NCBI GenBank assembly: GCA_031549965.1
Contig: JAVBPB010000094.1
Span: 1 to 55,284 of the forward strand
Length of the DNA stretch: 55,284 nt
From: JAVBPB01 sp031549965
GTDB taxonomy: Bacteria; Bacillota; Clostridia; Lachnospirales; Lachnospiraceae
Direction of reading: 5' to 3'
Position 1 is the stretch's first letter; the number at the start of each line of letters is the position of its first letter. The notes beneath the pieces were generated by a model, which was not told the origin of the DNA, ran no database searches, and worked only from the letters and a program-made list of their open reading frames with translations. The position numbers and the translations under genes are program-made. Below, piece by piece: positions 8,760 to 16,980 of this stretch.

Positions 8760-10616
8760 TTATTGATTTTCTTTGACTATATCGGATGCCAAATTAGAAA
8801 TATTTTCAGTTTTAACAACTCCATCATTAACATGGTTAGTTATAGCTTGTATAGAGTGATTTAATTCAGAAACCATCTCAACAAATATACTGCTTATTTT
8901 TAGCATTTCTTCAAGAATAGGTTGTACGGAATCGTTAATATCTGTAGATGATTTTGCTGAAATACTGGCTTTTTGTGCTAAGCTTCTAACCTCTGCTGCA
9001 ACTACTGCGAAACCTTTTCCAAGTTCCCCTGCTCTGGCTGCTTCTACGCTGGCATTTAGGCTTAATAGATTAGTTTGATCAGCAACATTTACAATGTCAT
9101 GAGTCAGGGACAAGTAACGGGTCATTGCATTACGGATTTGTGTAATTAGATTTTGTAATATTTCTGATCTCCCTGAAATCATTTCAACTCTTGTAATTAT
9201 TTCTGCTAACTCCTGTATTTGAAGTTGACTGCCTTCTTTTAGTGATATAAGGGATTCATTAATGCCAATAACCCCTTCTTGAATTACAAGGTTTCTTTCC
9301 TCACGTAAACGATTATACTCTTGTAGCCTTTCATTTTCCAATTGAATTAATTTTCTTGTATAATATAAACAATTATCTTCTGAATTTAATCCTCTTGCAA
9401 TTGCTTCTGCCATATCATGGCAGGTATTATATCCACAGGACTGACAGTTTAACTGTCTTTCATCTTCTGATTTTTTCATCTTTTGAAAAGCAACTTCAAT
9501 AGCACTAGGAGAAGGCTTTTGGACATTTATGTTTGCCCTTTGATAGGATGTTTTAAAATCATTTAAATCAAGTTCTTTATCAAATTTTTCAAAAAGGGTG
9601 TATTTCTTTTTGAAACCTTTTTCCTGTGCACGAACATCTGTATACATTTTATGAACTGCATAATCAATATCATCTACTGATTGCCTTTTTGTTGTTCCTG
9701 TCCCAAAATTACAGCCACGTCCGCAATTAAGTGCATCTATAAGTAGAGGTAGTTGTTTATTTGATTTTAATCTTGTCTGAAAAGCTGTAAAATATTTATA
9801 TATATCATGTGTTCCTTCAATTTGTCTGACCCATGCCTGATTTTTAGTATGATATTCTACATTTTCTCTTAAACCACCAGGACGTGGGAAAAAACTACCT
9901 AAACCAGGTACAGGACTGTCTATATTTGCTTCAGAAGAAGTGCTGTAATTAATATTATGTCTTTCAAAATATTCTAAAAGATGCTCAATCGTTACATTGT
10001 ACTTAATAGTTGTATCACGGGAGATCTCTTGTTTTTTTGCAATACATGGAGAAATGAATACCAAATCGTCTTGTATATTTAAATATTTACGCATATATAA
10101 TGCAGTACACATCATAGGACTATGTATGGGAATAAGTTTAGGAATTAAATCAGGAAAGTAACATTCTATCATGTTAACCACTACTGGACAGGGCTGGGAT
10201 ATCCATCCTTTTTGTCCTGTTTGATTAATGAATTTTAAATACGCCCATGTGGTTATTTCAGCTCCAAAAGATGTATCAAAAATTTTATTTACTTTGAAAT
10301 TTTTAAAATAACCAAGCAGTCGTTTGTAATCAGAGAAGTTAGTTTTTAATGCAGGAGCAAATATAAGTGAAAATGATTTATTATTCTTTAAATCATTCAT
10401 AAATGCTTCTGTATCATCAGAATAAATTCGAGCATATTTATCACATACATCCACGCAAGAACCACAATCTACGCAATATTCAGAACGAATTTCAATTACT
10501 TCATTACCCTTTGAATTGGTAGTAACCATATTTGTTAAACCTACAGGACATACAGTAATACAGCGATGACAGGTAATGCAGCGATCATGCTCTAGTGTTA
10601 TTAAGTTTTTAGCCAT
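8760..10616 (-). CDS. Putative sensory [FeFe]-hydrogenase fused to a methyl-accepting signalling domain
   Basis: This 618-residue protein has four parts. Residues 13-58 hold two 4Fe-4S motifs (Cys13/16/19/23 and Cys48/51/54/58). An [FeFe]-hydrogenase-like domain (about 85-310) keeps the four H-cluster cysteines: QPCP (143), SPCIAKKQE (191) and NCGRGC (298, 302). A third Fe-S motif CQSCGYNTC with Cys416 follows, then a coiled coil and a chemotaxis-receptor signalling hairpin (about 440-618, with NLLSLNASVEAARAGE). There is no membrane segment. The cysteine used for proton transfer in catalytic enzymes is a proline (142). These traits suggest a soluble H2 or redox sensor signalling to a CheA-like kinase. 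It is monocistronic with its own terminator. Confidence 0.85.
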   Translation of the reverse strand: MAKNLITLEHDRCITCHRCITVCPVGLTNMVTTNSKGNEVIEIRSEYCVDCGSCVDVCDKYARIYSDDTEAFMNDLKNNKSFSLIFAPALKTNFSDYKRLLGYFKNFKVNKIFDTSFGAEITTWAYLKFINQTGQKGWISQPCPVVVNMIECYFPDLIPKLIPIHSPMMCTALYMRKYLNIQDDLVFISPCIAKKQEISRDTTIKYNVTIEHLLEYFERHNINYSTSSEANIDSPVPGLGSFFPRPGGLRENVEYHTKNQAWVRQIEGTHDIYKYFTAFQTRLKSNKQLPLLIDALNCGRGCNFGTGTTKRQSVDDIDYAVHKMYTDVRAQEKGFKKKYTLFEKFDKELDLNDFKTSYQRANINVQKPSPSAIEVAFQKMKKSEDERQLNCQSCGYNTCHDMAEAIARGLNSEDNCLYYTRKLIQLENERLQEYNRLREERNLVIQEGVIGINESLISLKEGSQLQIQELAEIITRVEMISGRSEILQNLITQIRNAMTRYLSLTHDIVNVADQTNLLSLNASVEAARAGELGKGFAVVAAEVRSLAQKASISAKSSTDINDSVQPILEEMLKISSIFVEMVSELNHSIQAITNHVNDGVVKTENISNLASDIVKENQ

Positions 10617-10933
10617 TTAAAATCCTCCCGTTATAAATAAATTATATATGTTTTAAGAGATATTCAACATTAAAAATACTAAATTAATACCGAATATATT
10701 TCTCAGTTTATAGGATGTCACAAAAGATATGTTTTGTAGTTCTTTTATGACGCCTATATGGAAAGAGTATCAAAACCTCTGTTTGATACTCCTATTAGCT
10801 AACACTGAATATTACTAAAAAGGTTAGATATTAGGGTATATGTAATCTTTTTAATTATATCAAAAACATATATTCATGTCAATAATTAGACATTGTATAC
10901 AAACGGTATGACTAATTTCTAAATATAGTCTGA
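10617..10933. other. Intergenic region with three hairpins
   Basis: This 317-base gap holds no gene. It contains the ribosome site and presumed promoter of the hydrogenase fusion, and three inverted repeats: 10660-10697 (14-base arms with three G-U pairs, resembling the hairpin at 21466-21511), 10711-10755 (about 16-base imperfect arms), and 10765-10791 (GAGTATCAAA with TTTGATACTC, perfect). The last may end the 10934-11305 transcript, but the following T-run is weak. Confidence 0.6.
10765..10791 (-). terminator. Possible terminator of the small membrane-protein gene
   Basis: A perfect 10-base stem with a 7-base loop lies about 140 bases past the stop at 10934 and is followed on the minus strand by TTTCC only. 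The stem is real; the terminator role is uncertain. Confidence 0.4.
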
Positions 10934-11305
10934 TTATTTAAAATTATTGAAGACTTCTAAAATTTTATCTCCATTTATCCCTTTTACAAATTTATTAATA
11001 TCGTCTACTGTTAGATTATATGAAATTGTCTGATTTATTTTATTGCTGTCTAATCCTTGTATTTTAAAATTAAATTTATCCACTGCTACTATTGCTATAA
11101 AGATTCCTATTGCTAGTAATATTCTTGTGTACATAAAAAATTCTTTGATTTTTTTATTTTCTGGTGTTTTCATTATTCCATCACTATAGTTTCCTTTATA
11201 TACTAAAGGCAATGATGAATGTTTAGTGTTGATAAGATTTTGAGAGCAGCTTTCTCTTGCTGACCTAATTAATTCAGCTCTGCTTATATTTTCCTCTGAA
11301 TTCAT
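10934..11305 (-). CDS. Unknown single-span membrane protein
   Basis: I do not recognise this 123-residue protein. The first 65 residues are polar, with charged and serine-rich stretches. One membrane span follows at about 70-92 (TRILLAIGIFIAIVAV), then about 30 residues probably outside, ending DINKFVKGINGDKILEVFNNF. There is no signal-peptide cleavage site, so a type II anchored orientation with the N-terminus in the cytoplasm is possible. AAGGAGATG at a good distance supports the start. It is divergent from the Bax-inhibitor gene. A real gene by ribosome site and codon use, function unknown. Confidence 0.6.
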   Translation of the reverse strand: MNSEENISRAELIRSARESCSQNLINTKHSSLPLVYKGNYSDGIMKTPENKKIKEFFMYTRILLAIGIFIAIVAVDKFNFKIQGLDSNKINQTISYNLTVDDINKFVKGINGDKILEVFNNFK

Positions 11306-11540
11306 AAATTCATCTCCTTGTCGGTTACATAATATTGTTATGGTAAACTTTTGGTTGTCCTTAACTAAATATATGATTGTTTATTTATATTAGAACATTT
11401 TTTATGTTATATCGTTCTTATGAAAATTTAATATAAATACAATGTACTATTGTTTTACCAACTTTTAAATGATAAAATTAATTTTGCAATTCTAAAAATT
11501 AATTTTGTAATGTATTATCAAATGAAAGGAACTTGATAAA

Positions 11541-12305
11541 ATGAATAATAACCAACAACGTGATGACGATGGACAATATTCAAATCAAGCATATAATCAA
11601 AATGAACCATATGATCACACACTTCAAAACCATTTACCTTTAACGCCAGCAATTGATTTATCTGATGTAATGCCAAGAACTTTTTTATATATGTTCTTAG
11701 CATTAATTATTTCTGGTATTGCAGCTTATCTAACTTATACCAGTAATTTGGCATACACTTTACTTGTAACCGATAATGCCTTTTATGCTTTAGTTATTGT
11801 AGAAATAGGTGTTGTTATTGCTGCTACTACATGTCTTAATAAAAAAATAGTTTCTTTGTCAGCAGTATTGTTCATTGTATATTCTATTATTAATGGTGTT
11901 ACTTTGTCTGTTTTTGCGTATTTATATGAGCTTTCATCTATTGCTTCTATACTTGGAATTACAGCAATCGTTTTTGGTGCTATGGCAGCATATGGTTTAC
12001 TTACTAAATCTGATTTAACCAGTCTTGGAAGTATCGGTATTATGGTGGTTATTGGTGGTTTATTGGCTACTCTTGGAAATATTTTTATTTTTAAAAGTAA
12101 TTCTCTAAGCATTATTGTAACTGTAGTAACTTTAGCTGCATTTATTGGTTTAACTGCTTATGATACTCAAAAGATTAAAAGATTGGCTGTTGAACAACCT
12201 GAACTTGGGGTGAATATTATCGCTCTCTTTGGGGCACTAAATCTATATATTGATTTTATTAATATTTTCTTGAAATTACTTAGATTATTTGGGAAAAGAA
12301 GATAA
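11541..12305 (+). CDS. Bax inhibitor-1 / YccA family membrane protein
   Basis: This 254-residue protein has a polar N-terminus of about 45 residues followed by seven hydrophobic segments, the layout of the BI-1 family of pH-sensitive calcium-leak channels. The motif TAYDTQKIKRL near the C-terminus is characteristic, and the last span ends NLYIDFINIFLKLLRLFGKRR (in part). AAAGGAAC precedes the ATG. It is transcribed alone on the plus strand and ends in a hairpin terminator. Family membership is clear; physiological role in bacteria is not. Confidence 0.9.
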   Translation: MNNNQQRDDDGQYSNQAYNQNEPYDHTLQNHLPLTPAIDLSDVMPRTFLYMFLALIISGIAAYLTYTSNLAYTLLVTDNAFYALVIVEIGVVIAATTCLNKKIVSLSAVLFIVYSIINGVTLSVFAYLYELSSIASILGITAIVFGAMAAYGLLTKSDLTSLGSIGIMVVIGGLLATLGNIFIFKSNSLSIIVTVVTLAAFIGLTAYDTQKIKRLAVEQPELGVNIIALFGALNLYIDFINIFLKLLRLFGKRR

Positions 12306-12313
12306 TTGTAATT

Positions 12314-12368
12314 GGGTCATTGAAAAAAATCTTGATGTAGTCTTGAATTTTTCAGTGACCTATTTTTA
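12314..12368 (+). terminator. Terminator of the Bax-inhibitor gene
   Basis: GGTCATTGAAAAA (12315-12327) pairs with TTTTTCAGTGACC (ending 12360) with one G-T pair, followed by TATTTTTATATT. It lies about 10 bases after the stop. Confidence 0.8.
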
Positions 12369-12462
12369 TATTAATCTTTTATAGGTAAATATAAAATAGA
12401 TATGATGATTTATAATATATGAATTTACTATTTACCATTTTTTATTATAGATTTTAATTGTT

Positions 12463-13063
12463 CCACGAATCCGAATGATTTGGGACAGCATCCCTGCTCA
12501 GCTTGCCAAGTAAAACCGGAAATTCATCTATGGGCTAGTCAGAGAAGGTGTCCGTGCAAAGGAATTTGAACTGGAATGCAGTGGTTGAACGATTGTGGCC
12601 TTATTGTTAAAACAGATCGAATTACAAAACCGGGTATGCCTATTACAGCTTATAAGGATAACTCTTTCAAGTTGTTTATGCTAGACATAGGCTTACTTGC
12701 CACGAAAATCGGTTTGGATGTTAAATCATTGCTTTATGGTAATGTAATATTTGAAGAATTTAAAGGTTCTTTAACCGAGCAGTACATTTGCAGCAATTGA
12801 TCTCTTGTTATTCAATTCAACCATATTATTGGAGTTCAGAAAAAGGTCCTGGGGAAATTGATTTTGTATTTCAATGGGATATGAATATTATTCCTGTTGA
12901 GGTAAAGACTGAAGAAAATCTAAAAGTCAAAATACTGAAAGCATATTGTGATAAGTATAATCCTAAGTATGCAGTGAGAACATCTATGTCAAATTATCGA
13001 ACAGAGGAATGGATGAGAAATGTTCCATTATATGGAATTCCTGTTTATTGGAAAATGGATTGA
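12463..13063 (+). pseudogene. Decayed ATPase of the AAA/DUF4143 family (3' part)
   Basis: Only the C-terminal DUF4143 half of an ATP-binding protein is left. Recognisable pieces are IWDSIPAQLAK, then a TAA stop at about 12511, NRKFIYGLVREGVRAKEFEL, a one-base loss near 12573, QWLNDCGLIVKTDRITKPG, a second one-base loss near 12793 in the run coding EQYIxQQL, and YYWSSEKGPGEIDFVFQ. The whole AAA ATPase half is missing. The early part has noticeably higher G+C than its surroundings, suggesting acquisition. Two frameshifts plus a stop and the truncation make it non-functional. Such proteins are common accessory genes of anaerobes. Confidence 0.85.
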
Positions 13064-13094
13064 TTATTCTTTGATTCTCTTGCCACTACTTTTA

Positions 13095-13130
13095 GTTACT
13101 ATTCACAAACTGTTATTTGTGAATAGTAAC
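13095..13130. repeat. 15-base perfect palindrome carrying the GTTACTATTCAC motif
   Basis: Positions 13095-13109 are the exact reverse complement of 13116-13130, with a 6-base loop. The arm begins GTTACTATTCAC, also found at 55090-55101 at the edge of a dispersed repeat. It lies 30 bases past the DUF4143 remnant, so it may be a mobile-element scar. There is no T-run on either side. Confidence 0.6.
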
Positions 13131-13243
13131 CGTTGCTGTTTAAGCTTCAGATACATTTTGTATAATTTATTTTCTATGTTAATAAAGCTAGTAATTTTTA
13201 ATGAATAATTCCAAATTTATAAGTGAACAAAAATGAAACAAAG

Positions 13244-13723
13244 CTATTCTTGCGGATAAATTTCAGAAATATCTGCATTTTTTGAATAATATAATTCAAT
13301 AATATCCTTTGCTTTTTCTGATAATATCAAGTATGATTTTTCAGAAATACTAAAATCCATATTATCACAATTAGTATATGTTCCCTCATCCAAACAAATA
13401 GTGCCTAGTGGTAACAACTGAAAGAAATTTGGAATTTTTTTATTTGGATACATTTCAATAAAGTCATCACTTAAGGATACTTCAATATTTCGAAATTCAC
13501 ACCCTACCAATTGTTCTTTTTGTATTGTTTCCTTTAATCTTTCAGAAACTAAAAAGCACGGTGTAACTTCCAATATATCATCACCTAACCAACCTTTAAA
13601 AATAAAGTGTAAATGTGAAATCATCGGCAGTGCTCCTTTATCAATAATGTCATTATAATTTTCATAAATGGTGTTCTCTCCAATTTCTCCTGCAACTTCT
13701 GGTTCAATTAAAAATAATCTCAT
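13244..13723 (-). CDS. Probable immunity protein for the adjacent HINT-nuclease toxin
   Basis: This 159-residue cytoplasmic protein has no signal or membrane segment. It starts MRLFLIEPEVAGEIGENT and contains SHLHFIFKGWLGDDILEVTPCFLVSE; this arrangement is reminiscent of immunity proteins of polymorphic toxin systems, but I cannot assign a numbered family. The gene lies 15 bases downstream of the toxin gene on the same strand with its own AAAGGG site, the standard toxin-immunity order. Function is inferred from context. It would bind and block the nuclease domain. Confidence 0.6.
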   Translation of the reverse strand: MRLFLIEPEVAGEIGENTIYENYNDIIDKGALPMISHLHFIFKGWLGDDILEVTPCFLVSERLKETIQKEQLVGCEFRNIEVSLSDDFIEMYPNKKIPNFFQLLPLGTICLDEGTYTNCDNMDFSISEKSYLILSEKAKDIIELYYSKNADISEIYPQE

Positions 13724-13738
13724 ATTTTATATCCCTTT

Positions 13739-14833
13739 CTAATCTCCAACAATAGGTGGATTAAATAAATGTCCATATTTTTTATCAATGTCCAATCTCT
13801 TCTGAAGTAATTGTTCTTTAGTTGGATTTGATATTTCTTTATAAAACTTGTTCCACTCTTTTCTAATTTTGGATAAATGTAAATCAGAATTAACTTCTTT
13901 GGGGATTCCCCTCAAATTTTCTATTGAATGCATTTCCTCAATGGTAAATAATCCTTTGGTCTGAGGTTTTGTCAAAATTTGCTGCTCAACACCATGATGA
14001 ACCCATACCTTACCCCTTTGATCTGAATATTTTTTAAAAAATATTTCTTTATAATCAATTGAATTACTATGAATATGCTTTTCTCCATTATGAACATAAA
14101 TATTTAGCTTTGAAACAAAATAAGAAGCCCAATCTTCTACGTGAAAATTATAAACTATTACTGGCTCTTCATATCTTACTTTTTTTATTGACGTTATTTT
14201 CAGTACATCATGATCATCTACTAGTTTGTCACCAATTTCCAGATTTATTACATTTATCCATCCCTTATCTTCCACATAAAAAGGATGATATTTAGTTGTT
14301 TTTATCTTCTCCTCATTATTAACCTCTATTTCAAAAATTGTGTGAACAAATGTGTTTGAGGTTTCTTTCACCTTTTTTAGTCCTATCTCTCCAGTTTCTT
14401 CATCCATTGAGTAAACTAAATCCCCAACTATTATATTACTTATTCTAACATATCCTTTTTCAGTATGTACTAGTGTATCTTCTTTAAAGCAATGCCCAAA
14501 CAAGCATATATTTTTCATCTTTCCTTTTATCTTTGTAAGAAATTCCGGCTTTTTAAGTTTCTTAGTTAATGTTCCTCCTACCTCAAATACCTTCTTCGAA
14601 GCCTTCATTCCATGTTCTATTAAATCATTAAATTTCCCTATCAGAAGTTTTTTTCCATCATTAAATAAATCCACTGCTTTGGTCAATTTCTTTCCCATCT
14701 TTACAAGCTTAGTTCCTTTATTTAAAGTTGCAATACCATCTCCTACAGCCGGTACCGCTGACAATGCACTTAAGGCTGCCTCTTTATAATTTCCTTGTGT
14801 TGCATATATGGCTGTATTTGTAAGATCTGCCAC
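13739..14833 (-). CDS. Polymorphic toxin fragment: pre-toxin region, HINT domain, HNH-like nuclease
   Basis: From GTG 14833 the product has 364 residues. Residues 1-40 are the end of a hydrophobic pre-toxin segment (AVPAVGDGIATLNKG). A HINT autoprotease domain runs from Cys115 (CFKEDTLVHTEKGYVRI) through TTKYHPF to the terminal VHN at 247-249; no Cys/Ser/Thr follows, so cleavage without splicing is expected. The C-terminal domain (about 260-364) has His279-His280, His302, Asn306 and His319 in an HH-N-H order typical of HNH/ENDO VII-like nuclease toxins. The GTG lacks a ribosome site. The same frame stays open to 14938, and an ideally spaced start at 14934 lies one base out of frame. The usual secretion domain (LXG, RHS) is absent. 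Confidence 0.75.
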   Translation of the reverse strand: MADLTNTAIYATQGNYKEAALSALSAVPAVGDGIATLNKGTKLVKMGKKLTKAVDLFNDGKKLLIGKFNDLIEHGMKASKKVFEVGGTLTKKLKKPEFLTKIKGKMKNICLFGHCFKEDTLVHTEKGYVRISNIIVGDLVYSMDEETGEIGLKKVKETSNTFVHTIFEIEVNNEEKIKTTKYHPFYVEDKGWINVINLEIGDKLVDDHDVLKITSIKKVRYEEPVIVYNFHVEDWASYFVSKLNIYVHNGEKHIHSNSIDYKEIFFKKYSDQRGKVWVHHGVEQQILTKPQTKGLFTIEEMHSIENLRGIPKEVNSDLHLSKIRKEWNKFYKEISNPTKEQLLQKRLDIDKKYGHLFNPPIVGD

Positions 14834-14931
14834 TGTTCCAATTACTGGAATAAATCCTGCTATATCAAGTACTCCTTGTACTGCTTTTACTACACCGCTT
14901 TTTGCTATTTCATTTATTTTACTGAATACCC

Positions 14932-14951
14932 CATTATATCATATCCCTCCT
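14932..14951 (-). promoter_or_regulatory. Strong ribosome site and ATG out of frame with the toxin
   Basis: On the minus strand AAAGGAGGG (to 14943) is followed 8 bases later by ATGGGG (ATG 14934-14932). In its own frame this ATG reads only six codons to a stop. One extra G in the GGGG run would fuse it to the toxin frame, giving MGVFSKINEIAKSG and so on. This is probably the original start. Confidence 0.6.
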
Positions 14952-15235
14952 TTAATATAAAGCGATTATTAATTTTCATTTATAAATCATGCTTTGAGGT
15001 TGATATCTCAATCTTAACCTAATAAGACAACTTATAAAGTTCAAATTTTTTCCTAATCCGTTAATGGTAATATTAATTCACCTTAGCTTTCTATTTTTTA
15101 TCTTATTTTATACAATATTTTCCGTATCAAATCTATCATACTTATCACTAATCGTCAATGTTTTATGCATTTATTTGAAATATATTTCACAAACATAAAA
15201 GAAGTATATAGCACAACTGCCAAGCCCGTTCCCTT
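14952..15235. other. Intergenic region between toxin and lysA
   Basis: About 285 bases of AT-rich sequence downstream of lysA. I see no convincing gene, terminator hairpin or repeat; it presumably carries the toxin promoter. Confidence 0.5.
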
Positions 15236-16489
15236 TTAATCTATCAAATAGTTCCTAAACATATCCTCAATAGTATCTCTTCTTCTTATCAACCTATCCG
15301 TCCCATCGCTTTGAATCAAAACCTCCGCTGGACGCAACCTATTATTATAATTAGACGCCATACAATACCCATAAGCCCCAGCGTCCAACACTCCCAATAT
15401 ATCTCCTTCTTCAATAACTGGAAGTAACCTATCCTTAGCCAATATATCCCCAGATTCACAAATATTCCCAACAACAGTAACTGTCTCAACATCTTCAAAA
15501 CTATTATTACCATCTGCCTTGTAAACTTCAATATCATGATGAGAATCATACATAGCTGGTCTAATCAAAACATTAAATCCAATATCCGTCCCAACATACT
15601 TATTCTTATAATTAGTCTTTATAGTATTTACAGTCCCAAGCAATATACAAGATTCCGCCACCGTATATCTACCAGGCTCAGCCTTAAACTTCACTTTTTT
15701 CCCATATTTCTCTGTCCAATCACTTAATATCTTATCCAATTCCTGTCCTAAAGACTTAAGGTCAAGTCTTTTTTCACCATCCAATTTATGATAAGGAATC
15801 CCAAATCCTCCTCCAAAATCAATAAACTCCAAATACTCAAAATTCTCAGCAATACTAAGAGCCGCTTTAACCCCATCCAAATAAACTGTATAATCCATAA
15901 ACAAAGACCCAATATGCTGATTAATACCAACTAATTTCAAATCATGTTTCTTCAAAATTTCCTTAACCTCTGGCATTAAAGCCGTGTCAACTCCAAACTT
16001 AGTCTTTTCACCACCTGTTACAACCTTTTCATTATGACCTGCACCAACCCCTGGATTAAACCTAATACAAACCTTCCCGCCTTTATTCAATTCACCATAC
16101 ATATTAAGCTGAGAAATAGAATCAACGCTTACAACTACACCTTTATCAATAGCAAACTGCATTTCTTCTCTGGTAACATTATTACTAATATATAGATTCT
16201 CTTCCGGCTTAAATCCAGCTTTAAGATTAACCATAATTTCACCCGGACTCATTGCATCAGCGTGCATTCCTGTTTCATAGACAATCTTTAACAGCTCTAA
16301 ATTGCTGTTAGCTTTTACAGAATATGTAACTTGCCAATTGGGATATTCTACAAGATCTACCAAATCGGCACATCTTTCTCTTAAAATATTTTCATTGTAA
16401 ACATATAAAGGAGAACCATATTTTTCAATTAAATCCTTAGGATTAGTATTTCCATAAAAATTAGTATCTTCACTCACGGAATTTCTCAT
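15236..16489 (-). CDS. lysA: Diaminopimelate decarboxylase
   Basis: LysA decarboxylates meso-diaminopimelate to lysine with PLP. The 417-residue product has the PLP-lysine motif TYSVKANSNLELLKI near residue 55, the HIGS loop (NQHIGSLF), the glycine-rich FGGGFGIPY and EPGRY phosphate-binding motifs, and the C-terminal CESGDILAKDR and DAGAYGYCMASNYN motifs, which supply the substrate-binding cysteine and tyrosine. The start has GAGGCGATGAC upstream. It is the last gene of the queuosine run, 20 bases after queF, an unusual but tight arrangement. No dedicated lysine leader is visible. Confidence 0.95.
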   Translation of the reverse strand: MRNSVSEDTNFYGNTNPKDLIEKYGSPLYVYNENILRERCADLVDLVEYPNWQVTYSVKANSNLELLKIVYETGMHADAMSPGEIMVNLKAGFKPEENLYISNNVTREEMQFAIDKGVVVSVDSISQLNMYGELNKGGKVCIRFNPGVGAGHNEKVVTGGEKTKFGVDTALMPEVKEILKKHDLKLVGINQHIGSLFMDYTVYLDGVKAALSIAENFEYLEFIDFGGGFGIPYHKLDGEKRLDLKSLGQELDKILSDWTEKYGKKVKFKAEPGRYTVAESCILLGTVNTIKTNYKNKYVGTDIGFNVLIRPAMYDSHHDIEVYKADGNNSFEDVETVTVVGNICESGDILAKDRLLPVIEEGDILGVLDAGAYGYCMASNYNNRLRPAEVLIQSDGTDRLIRRRDTIEDMFRNYLID

Positions 16490-16509
16490 GTCATCGCCTC
16501 TTTCGTTTA

Positions 16510-16980
16510 TTAATGATTAAACAATCTATGCTTAGCCATTTCTTCATATTTTGTGTTTGGTATACCCCAATTAGTATAAGGATTAATGCTTATTCCTCCA
16601 CGTGGAGTAAAATTACCTATTACTTCAATATATCTTGGTTTCATAAGATTTCTTAAGTCTTTTAAAATAATATTTACGCAGTCCTCATGAAAATCACCGT
16701 GATTTCTAAAGCTAAATAAATACAGTTTAAGTGATTTACTTTCAACCATTAACTCCTCAGGAATATAGTTTATATTAATTATTGCAAAATCTGGCTGTCC
16801 GGTTTTTGGGCAAAGACTTGTAAATTCAGGACAATTAAAATTAACAATATAATCTATATCAGGATGTTTATTTACAAAGGTTTCTAATAAATCTGGATCA
16901 TAATCAGTTGGATATTTTGTTTTATTTTCACCTAATAGTGTAACTCCATCTAGTTCTTTTTCTTCTCTGCCTTGACTCAT
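16510..16980 (-). CDS. queF: NADPH-dependent preQ0 reductase QueF
   Basis: QueF reduces the nitrile of 7-cyano-7-deazaguanine (preQ0) to preQ1. The 156-residue single-domain (YkvM-type) protein has the catalytic Cys in CPEFTSLCPKTGQPDFA and the signature ESKSLKLYLFSFRNHGDFHED (in part), including the Glu that binds substrate. The ATG overlaps the queC stop by four bases (ATGA). Its presence shows that the pathway goes all the way to preQ1, the ligand of the leader riboswitch. Confidence 0.96.
   Translation of the reverse strand: MSQGREEKELDGVTLLGENKTKYPTDYDPDLLETFVNKHPDIDYIVNFNCPEFTSLCPKTGQPDFAIININYIPEELMVESKSLKLYLFSFRNHGDFHEDCVNIILKDLRNLMKPRYIEVIGNFTPRGGISINPYTNWGIPNTKYEEMAKHRLFNH

Noticed and set aside
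14059..14295. Plus-strand open frame inside the toxin gene
   Set aside because: Antisense shadow of the HINT domain; no ribosome site and a composition typical of reverse reading.
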